Shown: positions 1 through 11,597 of the stretch, piece by piece
Layout of the letters: every line of letters starts with the position of its first letter
How positions within the stretch are numbered: position 1 is the first letter of the stretch
DNA from: Eublepharis macularius
Taxonomy: Eukaryota > Chordata > Lepidosauria > Squamata > Eublepharidae
Length of the DNA stretch: 64,000 bases
Assembly: GCF_028583425.1 (NCBI RefSeq)
Contig: NC_072791.1
Location: 198,748,311-198,812,310, forward strand
Direction: 5' to 3'
The notes under the pieces: model-generated
The model's input: only the letters and a program-made list of their open reading frames with translations
What the model was told of the DNA's origin: nothing
Database searches by the model: none
Position numbers and translations under genes: made by a program

Positions 1-19
1 CACGGCTAACTCCTTTGCA
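1..19 (+). repeat. Tail of a palindrome-type dispersed repeat
   Basis: The first bases (cacggctaactcct) match the end of the repeat at 41.8-42.04 kb. The rest lies outside the window. Confidence 0.5.
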
Positions 20-158
20 TCCATCCCCCATGGGTTTTGTACACGCAGATCCCCATGATCCCCAGCAAAGCGTTTTTTGCCAGCTAAAGGGGACTCCCTC
101 TACCCATTTTCATCAGTGGAAAAGCTGAATGGACCCAGCCTATCATCCAGTACATTAT

Positions 159-244
159 CAGTGCAATTCTAAGGAGAATTACTCCAGTCTAAGCGCATTG
201 AACTCAGTGGGCTTAGACTGGAGTAACTACTTAGGATTGCACTG
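159..244. mobile_element. Small hairpin MITE, probably hAT-type
   Basis: Ends CAGTGCAATTCTAAG / CTTAGGATTGCACTG with an inner inverted repeat (ttactccagtctaag / cttagactggagtaa). Flanking 8-mers tacattat and tatgtcat agree at 5 of 8, compatible with an old hAT duplication. Fragments with the same ttaggattgcactg end occur near 400 and 13,800. Confidence 0.6.
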
Positions 245-911
245 TATGTCATATATGGACTGAAAAAAGGGAAGCCCTCTTACATTTTAAAAATCAGTTG
301 TTTAATTAATAAATACTGAACCTTTATATTTTATCCGTTTGTATTACAATCCCAAACGGAGGCATTCCCATTGTGTTAGTCCAAGCCCATTGACTATTTA
401 GGATTGCACTGTTAAAACTCCCTATTAATTCCCATCAGACCTTGGTGCTCTTAGCTAGAAATCTTCACCATAATTCTAAAGTCAGTTTTATCAGAAAGAC
501 CACTGAAGACAAATGAGCCACTAGCAAGGAAATAGTTACAGAATTTTTAAATTTGAGAATTAATTTTTCATTCATTTTCTATCTAGACTAGAGAAGCAAA
601 TAATTTGGCAGGGACACTATCCATTCCAGTTCACTGGATTGAACCAAGAAACAGATTGTTCTGCTTTATCCAGATAATAGTTTAGCAGATTGGTGTGGCG
701 GGAAGTGAGCTAAGATATAGGACACTCGCCGTGTTCCTTTCCTGATGAAGGAATAAATAAGGCTAGAGCAAGAAACCAGGCGATGGCTTCAATGCAGTGG
801 ATCTGTTATGCAAAAAAGTGGTGCTTTCTGCCACCACAAGATGCTTTCCTCTGATGTAAGAGGCTCATCTGCTAGAAGGAATGTGCTGCCGCTGGCAGAA
901 CTGATCTGTGG
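245..911. other. Intergenic, no gene
   Basis: AT-rich non-coding sequence. Apart from a fragment of the hairpin MITE family near 379-412 I see no gene or clear repeat. Confidence 0.5.
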
Positions 912-919
912 CATGTCAC

Positions 920-1176
920 CAGGGCTTTTTTTCAGCTGGAACATGGTGGAACAGAGTTCCGGAACCTCTTGAAAATGGTCACATGGCTGGTGGCCCTGCC
1001 CCCTGATCTCCAGACAGAGGGGAGTTTAGATTGCCCTCCACGCCGCATGGCGTGGAGGGCAATCTAAACTCCCCTCTGTCTGGAGATCAGGGGGCAGGGC
1101 CACCAGCCATGTGACCATTTTCTCTGAGGGCAACCCACTGAGTTCCACCACCTCTTTTTCCAGAAAAAAAGACCTG
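920..1176 (+). mobile_element. Fold-back hAT MITE, short form
   Basis: Begins cagggcttttttt and ends aaaaaaagacctg, with two inner arms (about 110 bp) that are reverse complements around 1035-1050. Flanks catgtcac (912-919) and cgtgtcac (1177-1184) match 7 of 8, the duplication size of hAT elements. No transposase. Three other copies lie in the window. Confidence 0.85.
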
Positions 1177-1467
1177 CGTGTCACCAACTTTAAGTAACAA
1201 CAACCTGCCATAATGTGCCAGGTGCATGCGTGAAAAAAAGCTAGAATAAAAATAGAACACAACGCAACAGTGAGATGTTGACAATTGAGAGGTATAAAAG
1301 TAATAGACAATTGAGAAGTTATAAAAGTAGTAACAATCCAGTCAGTCCCACTTCCCTAGCATTAGACATACACAGCTTGTTTAACTTTCTGGCATGCATG
1401 AGTACTTGCCAAGGGGGAACCATTAACAGAAAATTCTCACACTAAGCCGTACACAAGGGAAAGAATG

Positions 1468-1548
1468 CGGATTATTTATTTACTTCATTTATACCTTGCC
1501 TTTATCCCCAGGTGGGGTCCCAAAGCAGCTTATGTCACTGTTACAACT
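1468..1548 (-). repeat. tRNA-derived SINE, 3' fragment
   Basis: Reverse-strand match to the 3' end of the SINE family complete at 11,993 and 40,538 (attacttcatttatacc..., wggggtcccaaagc). The 5' part is missing. Confidence 0.6.
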
Positions 1549-1859
1549 CCTTCTTTCTCTTGGGTAGATTTAGTCTTTAAGACTTTTATTCTTGCCCCCT
1601 CTTGGTAGATTGCTGCCACCAGGAATTAAATTCCAGAATAATTTAAATTTCTCTTTTTAGTAACGTGCTGAAGGGTCAGGCTTTTTCGTGGTACTATGTG
1701 GCCCTGAGGAAAGGAATGGGATATAGGAATGACAGATACTCTGGGATATAAAAAAAACAAAGTAAACTTTTTATTTTTATAAGAAGTGTATCGGTTTCAT
1801 ATTATTTCTAAAACTTGATGGTTTCAAAAGAGTAGTTTTCAATTCTTAAAGTTACTTTA

Positions 1860-3005
1860 CCCAGTCACACAGATCTTCTCACAGGCTTCACACAGTTTGC
1901 CTGCTTTTGATATTAATTTCCCTCTCAGTTACAAGTAAGACCTTTTCTCGGGCGCACACACAGTTTGCCTACTTTTCCCTGACAGAATGTTTTTACACAA
2001 ACATTCAGTTCAGGTTTTCACATAGGTTATATTTCTCTCAGACAACCTAAACAAGCTCAGGCTGTACACAGCTTGCCTGCTTTTGATATTAATTTCTCTC
2101 TCAATTACAAGTAGAGATAGGCACGAACCAGAAAAAAAAGAACCATGCGGTTCGTCACGTTTCACGTTTCATGAACTTTCACGAACCTGTCCTGGTTTGC
2201 TAATTGGTTTGTTTTGTTCGTGAAAATGTCACTTCTGGGCCAGCAAATCACCATTTCCAGGTCAGCAGAAGGTCACTTCCAGGTCAGCAGAAGGTCTGCA
2301 GAAAGCCCATTCCCCGTTGCCTAGGAAACTGATTAATCGGTGCCAAGCTGTCTGCAGTGACAAACTGAAAAATGAACCAAACAAACTGCCCTAAAGTTCA
2401 TGGTGGTTTGTCAGAAATGGGCTCTGACGAACCACTGGTTCGCAAACCATGAACCACCTGGTTTGTGACGAACTTTGGTTCGTATTTCGGTTTGTGCCCA
2501 TCTCTAATTACAAGTAAGACCTTTTCTCAGGTGCACACACAGTTTGTCTGCTTTTCCTGACTGAATGTTCTTTCACAAACACACAGTTCAGGCTACCACT
2601 CAGGTTATATTCCTCTCAGACAACATACACAAGTTCAGGCTGCACACAGCTTGCCTGCTTTTGATATTAATTTCTCTTTCAATTACAAGTAAGGCCTTTT
2701 CTCAGGTGCACACACAGTTTGCCTGCTTTTCCTGACTGAATGTTCTTTCACAAACACACAGTTCAGGCTTCCACACAGGTTATATTTCTCTCAGACAACA
2801 TAAACAAGCTCAGGCTTGTTTATTTCTCTCTCAACTACAAGTAAGACCTTTTCTCAGGCACACACACAGTTTGCCTGCTTTCTCCTGACCGAATGTTCTT
2901 TCACAAACACACAGTTCAGGCTACCACATAGATCATATTTCTCTCAGACAGCATACACACAGCTTGCCTCTCTTGCCCTGACTAAATATTTTTTCTCAGT
3001 TTAAA
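1860..3005. repeat. Tandem array of ~175-bp units, split by a hAT element
   Basis: Four to five diverged copies of a unit containing cacacagtttgcctgctttt, ttgatattaatttctctc, attacaagtaagacc and ctcagacaacata. Spacing of the landmark attacaagtaagacc is about 173-180 bp once the insertion at 2112-2506 is removed. No coding sense. The local origin of the unit is unknown. Confidence 0.85.
2112..2506. mobile_element. Non-autonomous hAT element in the tandem array
   Basis: Termini TAGAGATAGGCACGAAC and GTGCCCATCTCTA are near-perfect inverted repeats, flanked by an identical 8-bp duplication attacaag (2104-2111 and 2507-2514). Neighbouring array units show the unoccupied site. Internal sequence is rich in ggttcg/cgaacc; no transposase. 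Confidence 0.92.
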
Positions 3006-3179
3006 ACTCTAAAACTCAGTCTAGACTCTCAGTCTAAAACTCCATTCACTCTGCCCACATTCTCAGTCATCAACCAATCATATCACTCACTCATCCCTCT
3101 ATTTCAGGCCACTCTTCATCTATACCACACTAAGCATTTAAAGACACATACACACATTTACCTAAAATCATTACAGTCA

Positions 3180-3335
3180 CTCTCTTCTTCTCTGTTTTAT
3201 TCTCACAACAATCCAAGGAGGTATGCTGAGAGTGTGTGACTAGCCCAGGCTTCCCTGGCAGAGCCGGGATTTGAACTTGAGTATCCTAGATCCTAGTCCA
3301 ACATTCTAACCACCACACCATGTTGGGTCTCATAG
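3180..3335 (-). repeat. tRNA-derived SINE
   Basis: Reverse-complement copy: the box B-like region appears as ggatttgaacttgagtat and the head as ctaaccaccacaccat. Same family as the copies at 5106 and 11,993. Truncated at the 3' end. Confidence 0.75.
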
Positions 3336-3471
3336 ATGTTTTGGGTCAGGTGCTAATAGGGTTCCCAAGGCCCCTATACCCTCGCAATGGGAGAGGGGAC
3401 CAGGAACATACCAGTTAAAGTGATGTCATTACACCAGCCACAGGCATGCTTCCATGGTTTGCATGGGGCTA

Positions 3472-3724
3472 ATTATAATAATAACAATAACATTCAATTT
3501 ATATACTGCCCTTCAGGACAACTTAATGCCTACTCAGAGCGGTTTACAAAGTATATTATTATTATCCCCACAACAAAACACCCTGTGAGGTGGGTGGGGC
3601 TGAGAGAGCTAGAAGCTGTGACTGACCCAAGGTCATCCAGCTGGCTTCAAGTGGAGGAGTGGGAAATCAAACCCGGATCTCCAGATTAGAATCCTGTGCT
3701 CTTAACCACTACACCAAACTGACC
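3472..3724 (-). repeat. tRNA-derived SINE with (AAT)n end
   Basis: Reverse copy running from taataataacaataacatt through atactgcccttcaggac and gagcggtttacaaag to the tRNA-like head (cttaaccactacaccaaac). Sister copies at 42,950 and 52,768. Confidence 0.85.
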
Positions 3725-3971
3725 TGTTTGGGGGCAAAATTGGCCCCAGTGAAGTATAGGAGCACTCCCATGGCTGGTTCAATAACATCACTTCAGGAAG
3801 TGACGTTGTTGTGCCCCGCCAGGAGTGCATCTGGTGTGCCCTTTCCTGGGTTGCCTGCCAGTGGTGGGTGATCACCCGGGGTTTTGCCACCTTCTGTCGA
3901 TCGCCAGTGATCGGAAGGCAACCAAGCAACCCCCCGAGAGATTGCCTGCACTGGCAGGCAACTGGTAAGCC

Positions 3972-4150
3972 TAAGTGCCAAACATTTATATAGCAATTTA
4001 CTTACAGCATTCAAAATCTCAGTATTCTCACAACAACCCTGTAAGGTAGGTCATCATTATCCCTGTATTGCAGACGAGGGGAATGGGGTGATGAAAGAAT
4101 GTTGGCTTGCCAGTGAACTCATGGCTGAGGTGACATCTGAATCACGGAAT
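3972..4150 (-). repeat. Old MIR-like SINE fragment
   Basis: Contains acatttatatagca, ctcacaacaaccctgtaagg and attgcagacgagg in the order of MIR-type core SINEs, strongly diverged. Confidence 0.55.
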
Positions 4151-4551
4151 TCTAACTGGGTTCACATAATAACTGTAAAAAAATTGCAGGATACAAAATT
4201 CAAAGAGAAGATAAAATCAGTACAATAATTAAGAAAAGGCACAAAGGTAGTAGACAAGCTCAAGGCCTTTTCCAGTACACAGACAGATCCACACTGCCAT
4301 CATGTGGTCATTCATCCACAAGTCAGTCATTCTGAATTTTGGAGAGAAAACAGAGGTCCGTGAGGGGTTGCTTTTTCCAGGAAACAGCCCAAATACAGCT
4401 TACTTTTGCTTACTATATTACGGTAATGGTGGCATGTTCCATGATTATTTGGCTTTGCAAACAGGCCTGATGCCCAGTTTGAACTACAGGAATCATGAGC
4501 AAAATGCACTTAATTTTTCAAGTTCTAGATTTTTTCCACCTGTGAAGAGAA

Positions 4552-4768
4552 AGGGTTGCCAGCCTCCAGGTGGTAGCTGGAGATCTCCTGGAATTACAAC
4601 TGATCTCCAGGCAACAGAGATCAGTTCCCCTGGAGAAAATGGCTGCTTTGAAGGGTGAACTCTATGGTATTACACCCCACTGAGGCCCCACCCCTCCCCA
4701 AACCCCACCCTCTCCTGGTTCCACCCCCAAAATCTCCAGGAATTTCCTAACCTGGACCTGGCAACCCT
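4552..4768. mobile_element. MITE with AGGGTTGCCAG termini
   Basis: Ends agggttgccag and ctggcaaccct are exact inverted repeats; an inner hairpin (ctgatctccaggcaacag / agatcag) is present. Superfamily unresolved because the duplication is ambiguous. A related diverged copy lies at 18,990-19,222. Confidence 0.7.
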
Positions 4769-5105
4769 AGAAAATACTCATGCACAACAGAAGAAGATGA
4801 CCAAAAATATTCACAGATGTGATGAGCAAATGAAGCCGACCAGAATCAGGGACATCCCATTAAGGACACAAACACATGCAGAGACTTCTAATTTTGTATT
4901 TCTAATAGAAGTCCCACATGTATTCTGTATGAGTATCACAAATTACACCTCCTATGTTTGTTCTCCAAAAGTGGCTTGTTGAGCAGACCAGGGGGTTATA
5001 CTGAGATCTCACCTCCTTATGGAGAATAAATATCAGCATGACCGTTTTCTCCAACCATCTGAGTAGGAAGTAGGTGACAAATATGAGTAACGAATTCAAT
5101 CACAT

Positions 5106-5328
5106 ATTGCTTTATTTTAATTTTAAACTTTCCTCCCAAGCAGGGACCAAAGGCAGCTTACAACATTGTTCTCGTCTCCTCAATTTGATCCTTTCAACAA
5201 CCACCACTCTGTGAGGTAAGTTAGGCTGGCCTAAATTCACCCAGCAAGTTTACATAGCAAATGGGGATTTGAATCTGGGTCTCCTGGACTCTTATCTAGA
5301 TCAACACCTTAACTACTACATCACATGG
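5106..5328 (-). repeat. tRNA-derived SINE
   Basis: Full-length reverse copy: tail-side tttcctcccaagcagggacc, middle tcaacaaccaccactctgtg, box B region atttgaatctgggtctcc, head cttaactactacatcaca. Confidence 0.75.
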
Positions 5329-5489
5329 GTCTATCTTACCCAATAAGTCAGGAAGTACTTTTGTTCACTACAAGTTACGCAGAGCATTCTTGCAGTCAAT
5401 TTAGTCCTTCTGGTTTCATGGATACTGTGGTTATTGTGATGTTCTACACATTGTTAAATCTGGTATGGTCCTTACATGGAGATTGCACC

Positions 5490-5944
5490 AGAGGCCTAGT
5501 TCTACATTACATTTCCCTCAGGGATTTCTCTGGGTCGGGTGAGGAGATTGGTTTTGAAATTCCATGGTTTCCAAGGGAGGCAGAGGACCAATTTGGATTG
5601 GGAGTGTGGTATACAGAGAGTAAGGGGTTAGGCCTTCCCCTGTGTTATATTTCTTACCTGAAGCACTCCAGAAGGAGTGCTGTTTCCCCTGTGGAAATGT
5701 AACATGTAGCTCATCAGAACATGTGCAACCCCCAATGGAGTAAGTAGCACCCTCCTGGCCAGTTTCAGGTCAGGAAAACAGCACAAGGGTGATGGTCTAA
5801 GCCCCTTCTCTCTGTGTACCATGATCTCCGTCTGAATCAGAACCCTGGGAACAACAACATTCCTGTGAACAACAGAATGTTGGAATACACCACCCAGCCT
5901 AGGGACATCCTCAGGGAAAATGTAACATGTAGTTAAGCCCTGTC
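5490..5944. mobile_element. Probable TIR element (GGGCTTAACTACATGTTACA type)
   Basis: The left segment (ctacattacatttccctcag) and the reverse complement of the right end (ctacatgttacattttccct) match; a third inverted copy lies near 5690-5715. It covers the end of a meaningless 125-codon open frame at 5325-5702. Ends and duplication are uncertain. Confidence 0.45.
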
Positions 5945-6299
5945 ATGAGTTTCATGGAGGGAGTCAGGAAGAACGTTTTGAGGTTACCTTCCTCTCTGAT
6001 ACAGTTTTTGTTTATTTACAAGGTCAGAGGATGTAGCCTGGTTTTACTCTAGTGTAACCTTCCTAGTTGCCATAACTGGCAAGTTATTGCCAGATAATAC
6101 AATTTACAGATCCCAGAAGGGTAGGACTAAGGTTGCCAGGTCCCCCTACCCTCCCAGCAGGAGGTGGGAGACCTGGTACTCACCGTCCTGTGACCCCATG
6201 CACGAACCCTAAGTGTGCACGTGCGCTCCTGCCCTGTGTGATGACATCACTTCCGGGAATCAGGCCAAATGCGGCCCGAATTGGGCCCTAATCAGGCCA

Positions 6300-7560
6300 C
6301 TGTTTAAAACTATGCGTTTATTTAGGCATAAGCTTTCATGGATCAGAGCTCACATTAATAGATTAACCAACAGATTCAAGTGAGTCAAAGCGTGCACGGT
6401 GCAAGTGTTAGCACGAAGGGCCAAAGTCCATCTTTGGGTTTTTAACAAGTTGGGTTGGGTGCCAGCGCTGTTTCCGCATGAGAAAATGGATTGAAGGGAA
6501 GTCAGGAGCCCTCCCCCCCCCCCCCCCGCAGCACCTTTCCAAGCATGTTTGGGCTCTCCTTTATTTTTTAAAAGCCATTTCCTGCGATTGCTGTGTGCAT
6601 ACAGGGGAACCCAGTCCCAACTCTTTAAAAATCCAAACGTGTAGTTTGGCTTTAATTGGCTGCTTCCACACATGTTGGACAATCCACTTTCAATACTCTT
6701 TAGTGAACATTTGAAACTGATTTTCCACGTGTGGAACAAAAAATCCACTTCAAAAGGATTGCGAAAGTGCATTATTCAACGTGTGTGGAAATGGCCATTG
6801 TCTTGTTACGATTACAGCGCAACTTCCAGAGCTTCTTGGGGGCCCAAATGTAGCATCTTTCTTGCTCAGGTCATTTGGCAAACTGTCAGGTAATTGGTTT
6901 TCAGGATATCTCTTCTACTTTATAAACAGCCATGACATGAGGGCTTTTAATAGTTTATGTCTGATCCAAACTGCAGCTATTGTTGTATGTCATGTATTAC
7001 AGCATTCCCATCCAAGTGGCAGGCCCTCTTGGCACATATAAATAGTCTAATAGTCTAATCAATGGTTTATATTGCCATTGATAAAATTTCAGTAGTGTAA
7101 AGACAATGGGAGCTTGAGTGACTTCAGCATTTGATACACATTTTCAGGGATTCGCAGCATAATCCTAAACAGAATGGCACCTGCCTAAACCCACTGGATT
7201 GAGACAAGTGTAACTCTGCTTTGGGTGTGTAGTTATCTTTTTATACCCTCTAGTGGAACAACAGAGAAACTAGAGCAAGCTGTTTTCTACCAGGCCCCTC
7301 TACAGACTTGTCTCCCATTCAAAAATGGTAACTGCCCACCTTTCCTGGAAGATTTTCCAGTCTCAGTAATCTTTTATTTTTACATTAAAAGAAAGAGGGT
7401 GGGGAGAGAGTATTTGACAGGATGACCTCAAAACAGGCATGATAAATTAATTCTGAGAATACATGGCGGGAGGGTAATCCTGCAACTGAGAGCAGTTTGA
7501 AATTATGGTGGGTGAACTCCCCCACTCCTCATCTAAGCCCCATCCAAATTTATTATTAGA
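6300..7560. other. Intergenic, repeat remnants
   Basis: Includes a C homopolymer (about 6515-6528) and a diverged repeat with ccacacatgttgg / gtgtgtggaaatggcc near 6660-6795. No coding frame resembles a protein family. Confidence 0.5.
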
Positions 7561-7564
7561 CCCT

Positions 7565-8165
7565 GATGTGGATAGTCCAGGCAAGCCCAATCTTGTCAGA
7601 TCTCAGAAGCTAAACAGGATCAGCCTTGGTTAGTAAGTGGATGGGAGGCCTCCAAAGAGAACCAGGGTTGCAGAGCCAGGCAATGGCAAACCACTTTTGT
7701 TAGTTTCTTGCCTTGAAAATCCCAGCAGGGGTCATCAGTGAGTTGTTACTTACCGGCAGAGCTTTTTTTCAGCCGCAACACGGTGGAACGGAGTTCCAGC
7801 ACCTCTTGAAAATGGTCACATGGCTGGTGGCCCCGCCCCAATCTCCAGACAGAGGAGAGTTTAGATCGCCCTTCGCGCATAGTGTGGAGGGCGATCTAAA
7901 CTCCCCCCTGTTTGGAGATCAGGGGGCAGGACCACCAGCCATGTGACCATTTTTGCTGAAGGCGATTGAAACTTTAAAAAAAACTCCTCCCCTTGTTTCA
8001 GCTGACCCAAAGTGATGTCATTGCAGAGTCCTGGAAGTGCGTGCACATGTGGTACCAGAGGCACCACCTCCCACCAGGAATTGCCCCGTGGTGGCAACCC
8101 ACTGAGTTCCACTACTTCTTTTCCCAGAAAAAAAGCCCTGCTTAGCACTTTCCACCACCAATTAT
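7565..8165 (+). repeat. 5S-rRNA-derived SINE interrupted by a hAT MITE
   Basis: Head matches the 5S rRNA internal promoter (gatctcagaagctaaacagg, then gttagtaagtggatgggagg), followed by the family body ggcaatggcaaaccact and cttgccttgaaaa. The 3' end is split by the element at 7757-8140 and resumes at cttagcactttccaccacc. Confidence 0.85.
7757..8140 (+). mobile_element. Fold-back hAT MITE, long form
   Basis: Starts cagagctttttttcagc and ends gaaaaaaagccctg; inner arms are inverted around 7875. Flanks cttaccgg and cttagcac agree at 5 of 8. Carries the extra right-hand segment (caaagtgatgtcattg...) absent from the 920-1176 copy. Sits in a 5S-SINE tail. Confidence 0.85.
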
Positions 8166-9900
8166 GATAAGTTTTCTAAACAAGATTTGGGGGGGTGGAC
8201 TTGTGTGTTTTCTATGATTTTTGTCTTAGTATAATGAGCAATGATGTGGGTGGGTGTGATTTATTATATTCCCCACCCCCCACCCCCCAAGACTGCCCAT
8301 GGCAGGTGTGCTGTTAGCCACAGCTTAGAAGCTTGTATTAGCTCTATAGCTTAGAAGCTTGTATTAGATCTATCAGAAATGTGTGTGGCCTCTTTAAGGC
8401 TTTGAATGATGGGAATTGTAGTTTACACTGCCACCAACAAGACGAGGGATATTTGAAGCCTTAATGACCTTGTTCCTGTTTTTAGTGTAATGTTTTACAA
8501 CCTCTCTTCCTCCCTTTGTCTGTACTGAGCATCTCCCACGAGGAAAGGGGGAAAATGACTGTGTTTACCGCCATCATCTTAAATAAACTACTGCTATAAG
8601 ACACAAGAAGCATCCGTCTCTTGGCTGAACTGTGAGTTAGTTCTGGGTCATTGGGAATGGAATCCCTTGGGTCAGCGGTAGCTAAAGAGGAGTGGTAACC
8701 TGGAACTCCAGGATAGCAGGGATCTGCTTGGAAATGTCTGCAAGAAACAAATTGACTCAAGCAGAAGACAGAAGAAAATGTGTGGATGTTTGTCTGATCA
8801 TATACCTCACAGGGAAGTTTTATCAAGAATACAGAGTTAACCCTGAAGGAGTTCTGAACAAAGCAGTTGGCTTTGTGATTCATGTAACTTCATAACAATC
8901 AATTATAGGTTTCCATAAAAATACCAAGTTTAACAATAAAGGATTTCTGCAAATGTGCGAAGCAGGCTTTAGATGACCGAGCTACTGAACATTAACCACA
9001 TACAGGATGAAGCTCACAGAAGCTCTCTTTACATTTCAAGCCAGAGAATAATTTTGGGTGTGTGTGTGTGTTTAATTGGCAATACAGCTAAGCATTATGA
9101 ACGATTCAAATTCATATTCCAAATCGAACAATTATTGACTTCATCAATGTCATGAAGCCAAACCTGCCATCTCCCAAACAAACCAACACGTGGTGCTGGG
9201 TTCTTCAAGGTATCGCCCCAGCTCTTAGGCTCTGTCTCCGAGCATGAACCTCGGGAGATTTGGTAGCATTTCTAAACGACTGCAATCAGACCAAATGTTT
9301 TAGGAACACTTCATAGGGGCTGTGTTTATAAAATTTTAGCAGAGCAGAATCTACTTGATGGGCAATGCTCTGTTTCCTGTAGCCTCTCCCAGCATCTTTG
9401 CTTTCCTTTCAGAATTCGCTAGCTGGTAACGAACGATTACCCACATACAAATCTTTCTTCCTCAGACCATGGTATTTTATCTCAGGTTGCCTAAATTCAA
9501 AGGACTATTTACTCTATGAGTCACTTTTTAAAAGCACACATACAGTAAAACGCTTGGGTCTCACATTGCTCAGTATATTTTGTACTTCCAAAATGTCTGT
9601 ATCATACTGGGCGAGGAAAACCAGGCCATATATTAGTCTGCAGCATTCTCCCACAGACCTCCATATATTTGCACTCTGCTATTTGGCCTCAAGACCGCAC
9701 TATCAATCTTTTCTTCGATCTAAAAACATGTTCCCTTCATTGGTCTCTTGATCAGTTACACCCTCAAGAAAATTCTCAGCAGAATCCCTCAGCACTAAGA
9801 GTTTGTGTGTGTGGAACACAAACATACACTAGATAATGTGGGGGCATCCTTGCATAGAAGCAGCTGTGACTATTTATTATGCAGTAATCTATCACAGGGG
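8166..9900. other. Intergenic, no gene recognised
   Basis: Short (TG)n near 9058-9071. Open frames of 60-133 codons (8482-8883 minus, 9398-9751 plus) resemble no family I know. Confidence 0.5.
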
Positions 9901-9904
9901 ATGG

Positions 9905-10270
9905 AAAGCAGGATGGGATAGCCTGATCTCGTTGGATCTCAGAAGCTAAGCAGGACTGGGACTTAGGGCCAAGCTAGAAGTGACGAATTACACTTGAATG
10001 GCAAGTGAACAGACTCACATGTATTCCTCCCGGTTCACTTGCACTCCACCACGTGATCGAGTGGAGTGCAAGTGAACGGGGAGGAATACATGAGAGTCTG
10101 TTCACTTGCCATTCAAGTGTAATTTGTCACTTCTAGCTTGGCCCTTAGATGGGGGACCACCAAGGAAGACCTTGCAGAGGAAGGCAATGGCAACCATCTC
10201 TACTTCTCACTTGCCTTGAAATCCCCTTACAGGGGTCGCCATAAGTTGGTTGCAATTTGATGGCACATCT
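9905..10270 (+). repeat. 5S-rRNA-derived SINE interrupted by a Harbinger-like MITE
   Basis: 5S-like head cctgatctcgttggatctc and agaagctaagcagg, then after the insertion gatgggggaccaccaagg and body ggcaatggcaaccatctc, ending ggtcgccataagttgg. Removing 9966-10144 and one TTA restores a continuous SINE. Confidence 0.9.
9966..10144. mobile_element. Palindromic PIF/Harbinger-like MITE
   Basis: The 179-bp element is almost wholly one inverted repeat: gggccaagctagaagtgac at the left, its complement at the right. It is flanked by TTA on both sides (9963-9965, 10145-10147), the target size and sequence expected of PIF/Harbinger elements. No transposase. Confidence 0.88.
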
Positions 10271-11597
10271 GTACATATTTAGTCTTATGATTCTCAGGCG
10301 TTTTAGATCTGAGCGTGTTGGTAAAGTGACCAAAATAACTGCATGTAATACATTCCTGATATGGTAAAACATAGCTCTAAAATACCTATCTCTGTTACAT
10401 TTAAGGCACCCTTCAACAATCAATTATACTTTTATCTTAATTCCTGAAACCTTTGGGTCAAACAGGCCGTTTTGCCAGCGAAATTTCAAGCAATCCTCCC
10501 TTGGGGATGCACATGACTTGTATTCTGCTTCCGTATTTATTCCTGTTTGCACCGCACCAATAATTCACAACATATTAGGAAAGTACCAAGGTCTGCTTTT
10601 TCTCACTTGCTGTATTTATCACCCTTTGAAAGCCAAATTAACTCACATTGTTACAGTATTTTCAGCACAGCAACAAAACCCATGTTATCAGGATTCAGGA
10701 AGGCAGCTTTACCATCTGCCTTGTTTAGCAGATCATATGTGGTTCCTAAACGAAGAAGTGTTTATTTGCACATAGGCATGGTTTTTATATTACTTTATTA
10801 ATGTTTATAAAGGGCAGGACTGATTTGTGGAATTAATTACTATTCTTATAAGACAATGACATGATGCTACTCCGGTAGATACACCTGTCCCATTCACAAG
10901 TAATTACAGCAATTTAAGTTCCATGGTCCGTCCAAAAAAAACACACCTCATTAACTTTAATTACTTTTGAAATGCAGCTGCTTAGAGATGACCAGGTAGG
11001 TCCATATTTGTTCCTTCCTTCCTTCCTTCAAAAATAATCTCAGGGGATGGGATACTATCTGATGATTTTCTTAATCTCTTTTTCACTTTGTTTTTCTGTG
11101 TTGTGGATTTTGGGTCTTTTTGCACCAAACATTATTTTTTCTTTCCTTCTTTTTAAGGAGTGTTGAGATTTTTGTCTTTAGATTTTGAAAAGATACAGTC
11201 TAAGTCCATAACTTGTAGGAATATTTCATACAAAACTTAGAAATCAAAATGCTTCTTTTTAAAATGGAAAAATAACCAAAAAGAGTTAAGAAATCAACAG
11301 GGTTTTTTTTAACCAGGGATAAAGATGAAAAGGTTGGACTGACATGGGATGAAGAGTCTTCTGATTGACGTTATGGAGTACACGTTATGGACCCCAGACC
11401 AACCTGTGTATTCTGTAATGTGTATAATGTAATTTGCAGTCTTTCTCATTGACTTGCTCTGATCCAACTGGAGGGGCATAGAGAGACAAAAGCAGAATCC
11501 AGCTCCCCTGCTCGCCTAGCTACACACACACAATTTTGGACTAGGGCCATTCTTTCCAAAGTTTGTTTTCAAGGAAGACTGATTCCCCAAGGACCCA
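10271..11597. other. Intergenic, possibly with conserved non-coding sequence
   Basis: 10,430-10,950 is low-repeat, AT-rich with several homeobox-like core sites (attaattac, taattaca) and looks more like unique sequence than the flanks. No supported gene. Confidence 0.4.

Noticed and set aside
2816-3004. 62-codon repetitive frame
   Set aside because: Falls in the ~175-bp tandem array; stops in other units.
5325-5702. 125-codon + frame
   Set aside because: Starts at a SINE edge and ends in a TIR element; no recognisable domain.
8482-8883. 133-codon minus frame
   Set aside because: No domain, no splice context, no similarity I recognise.
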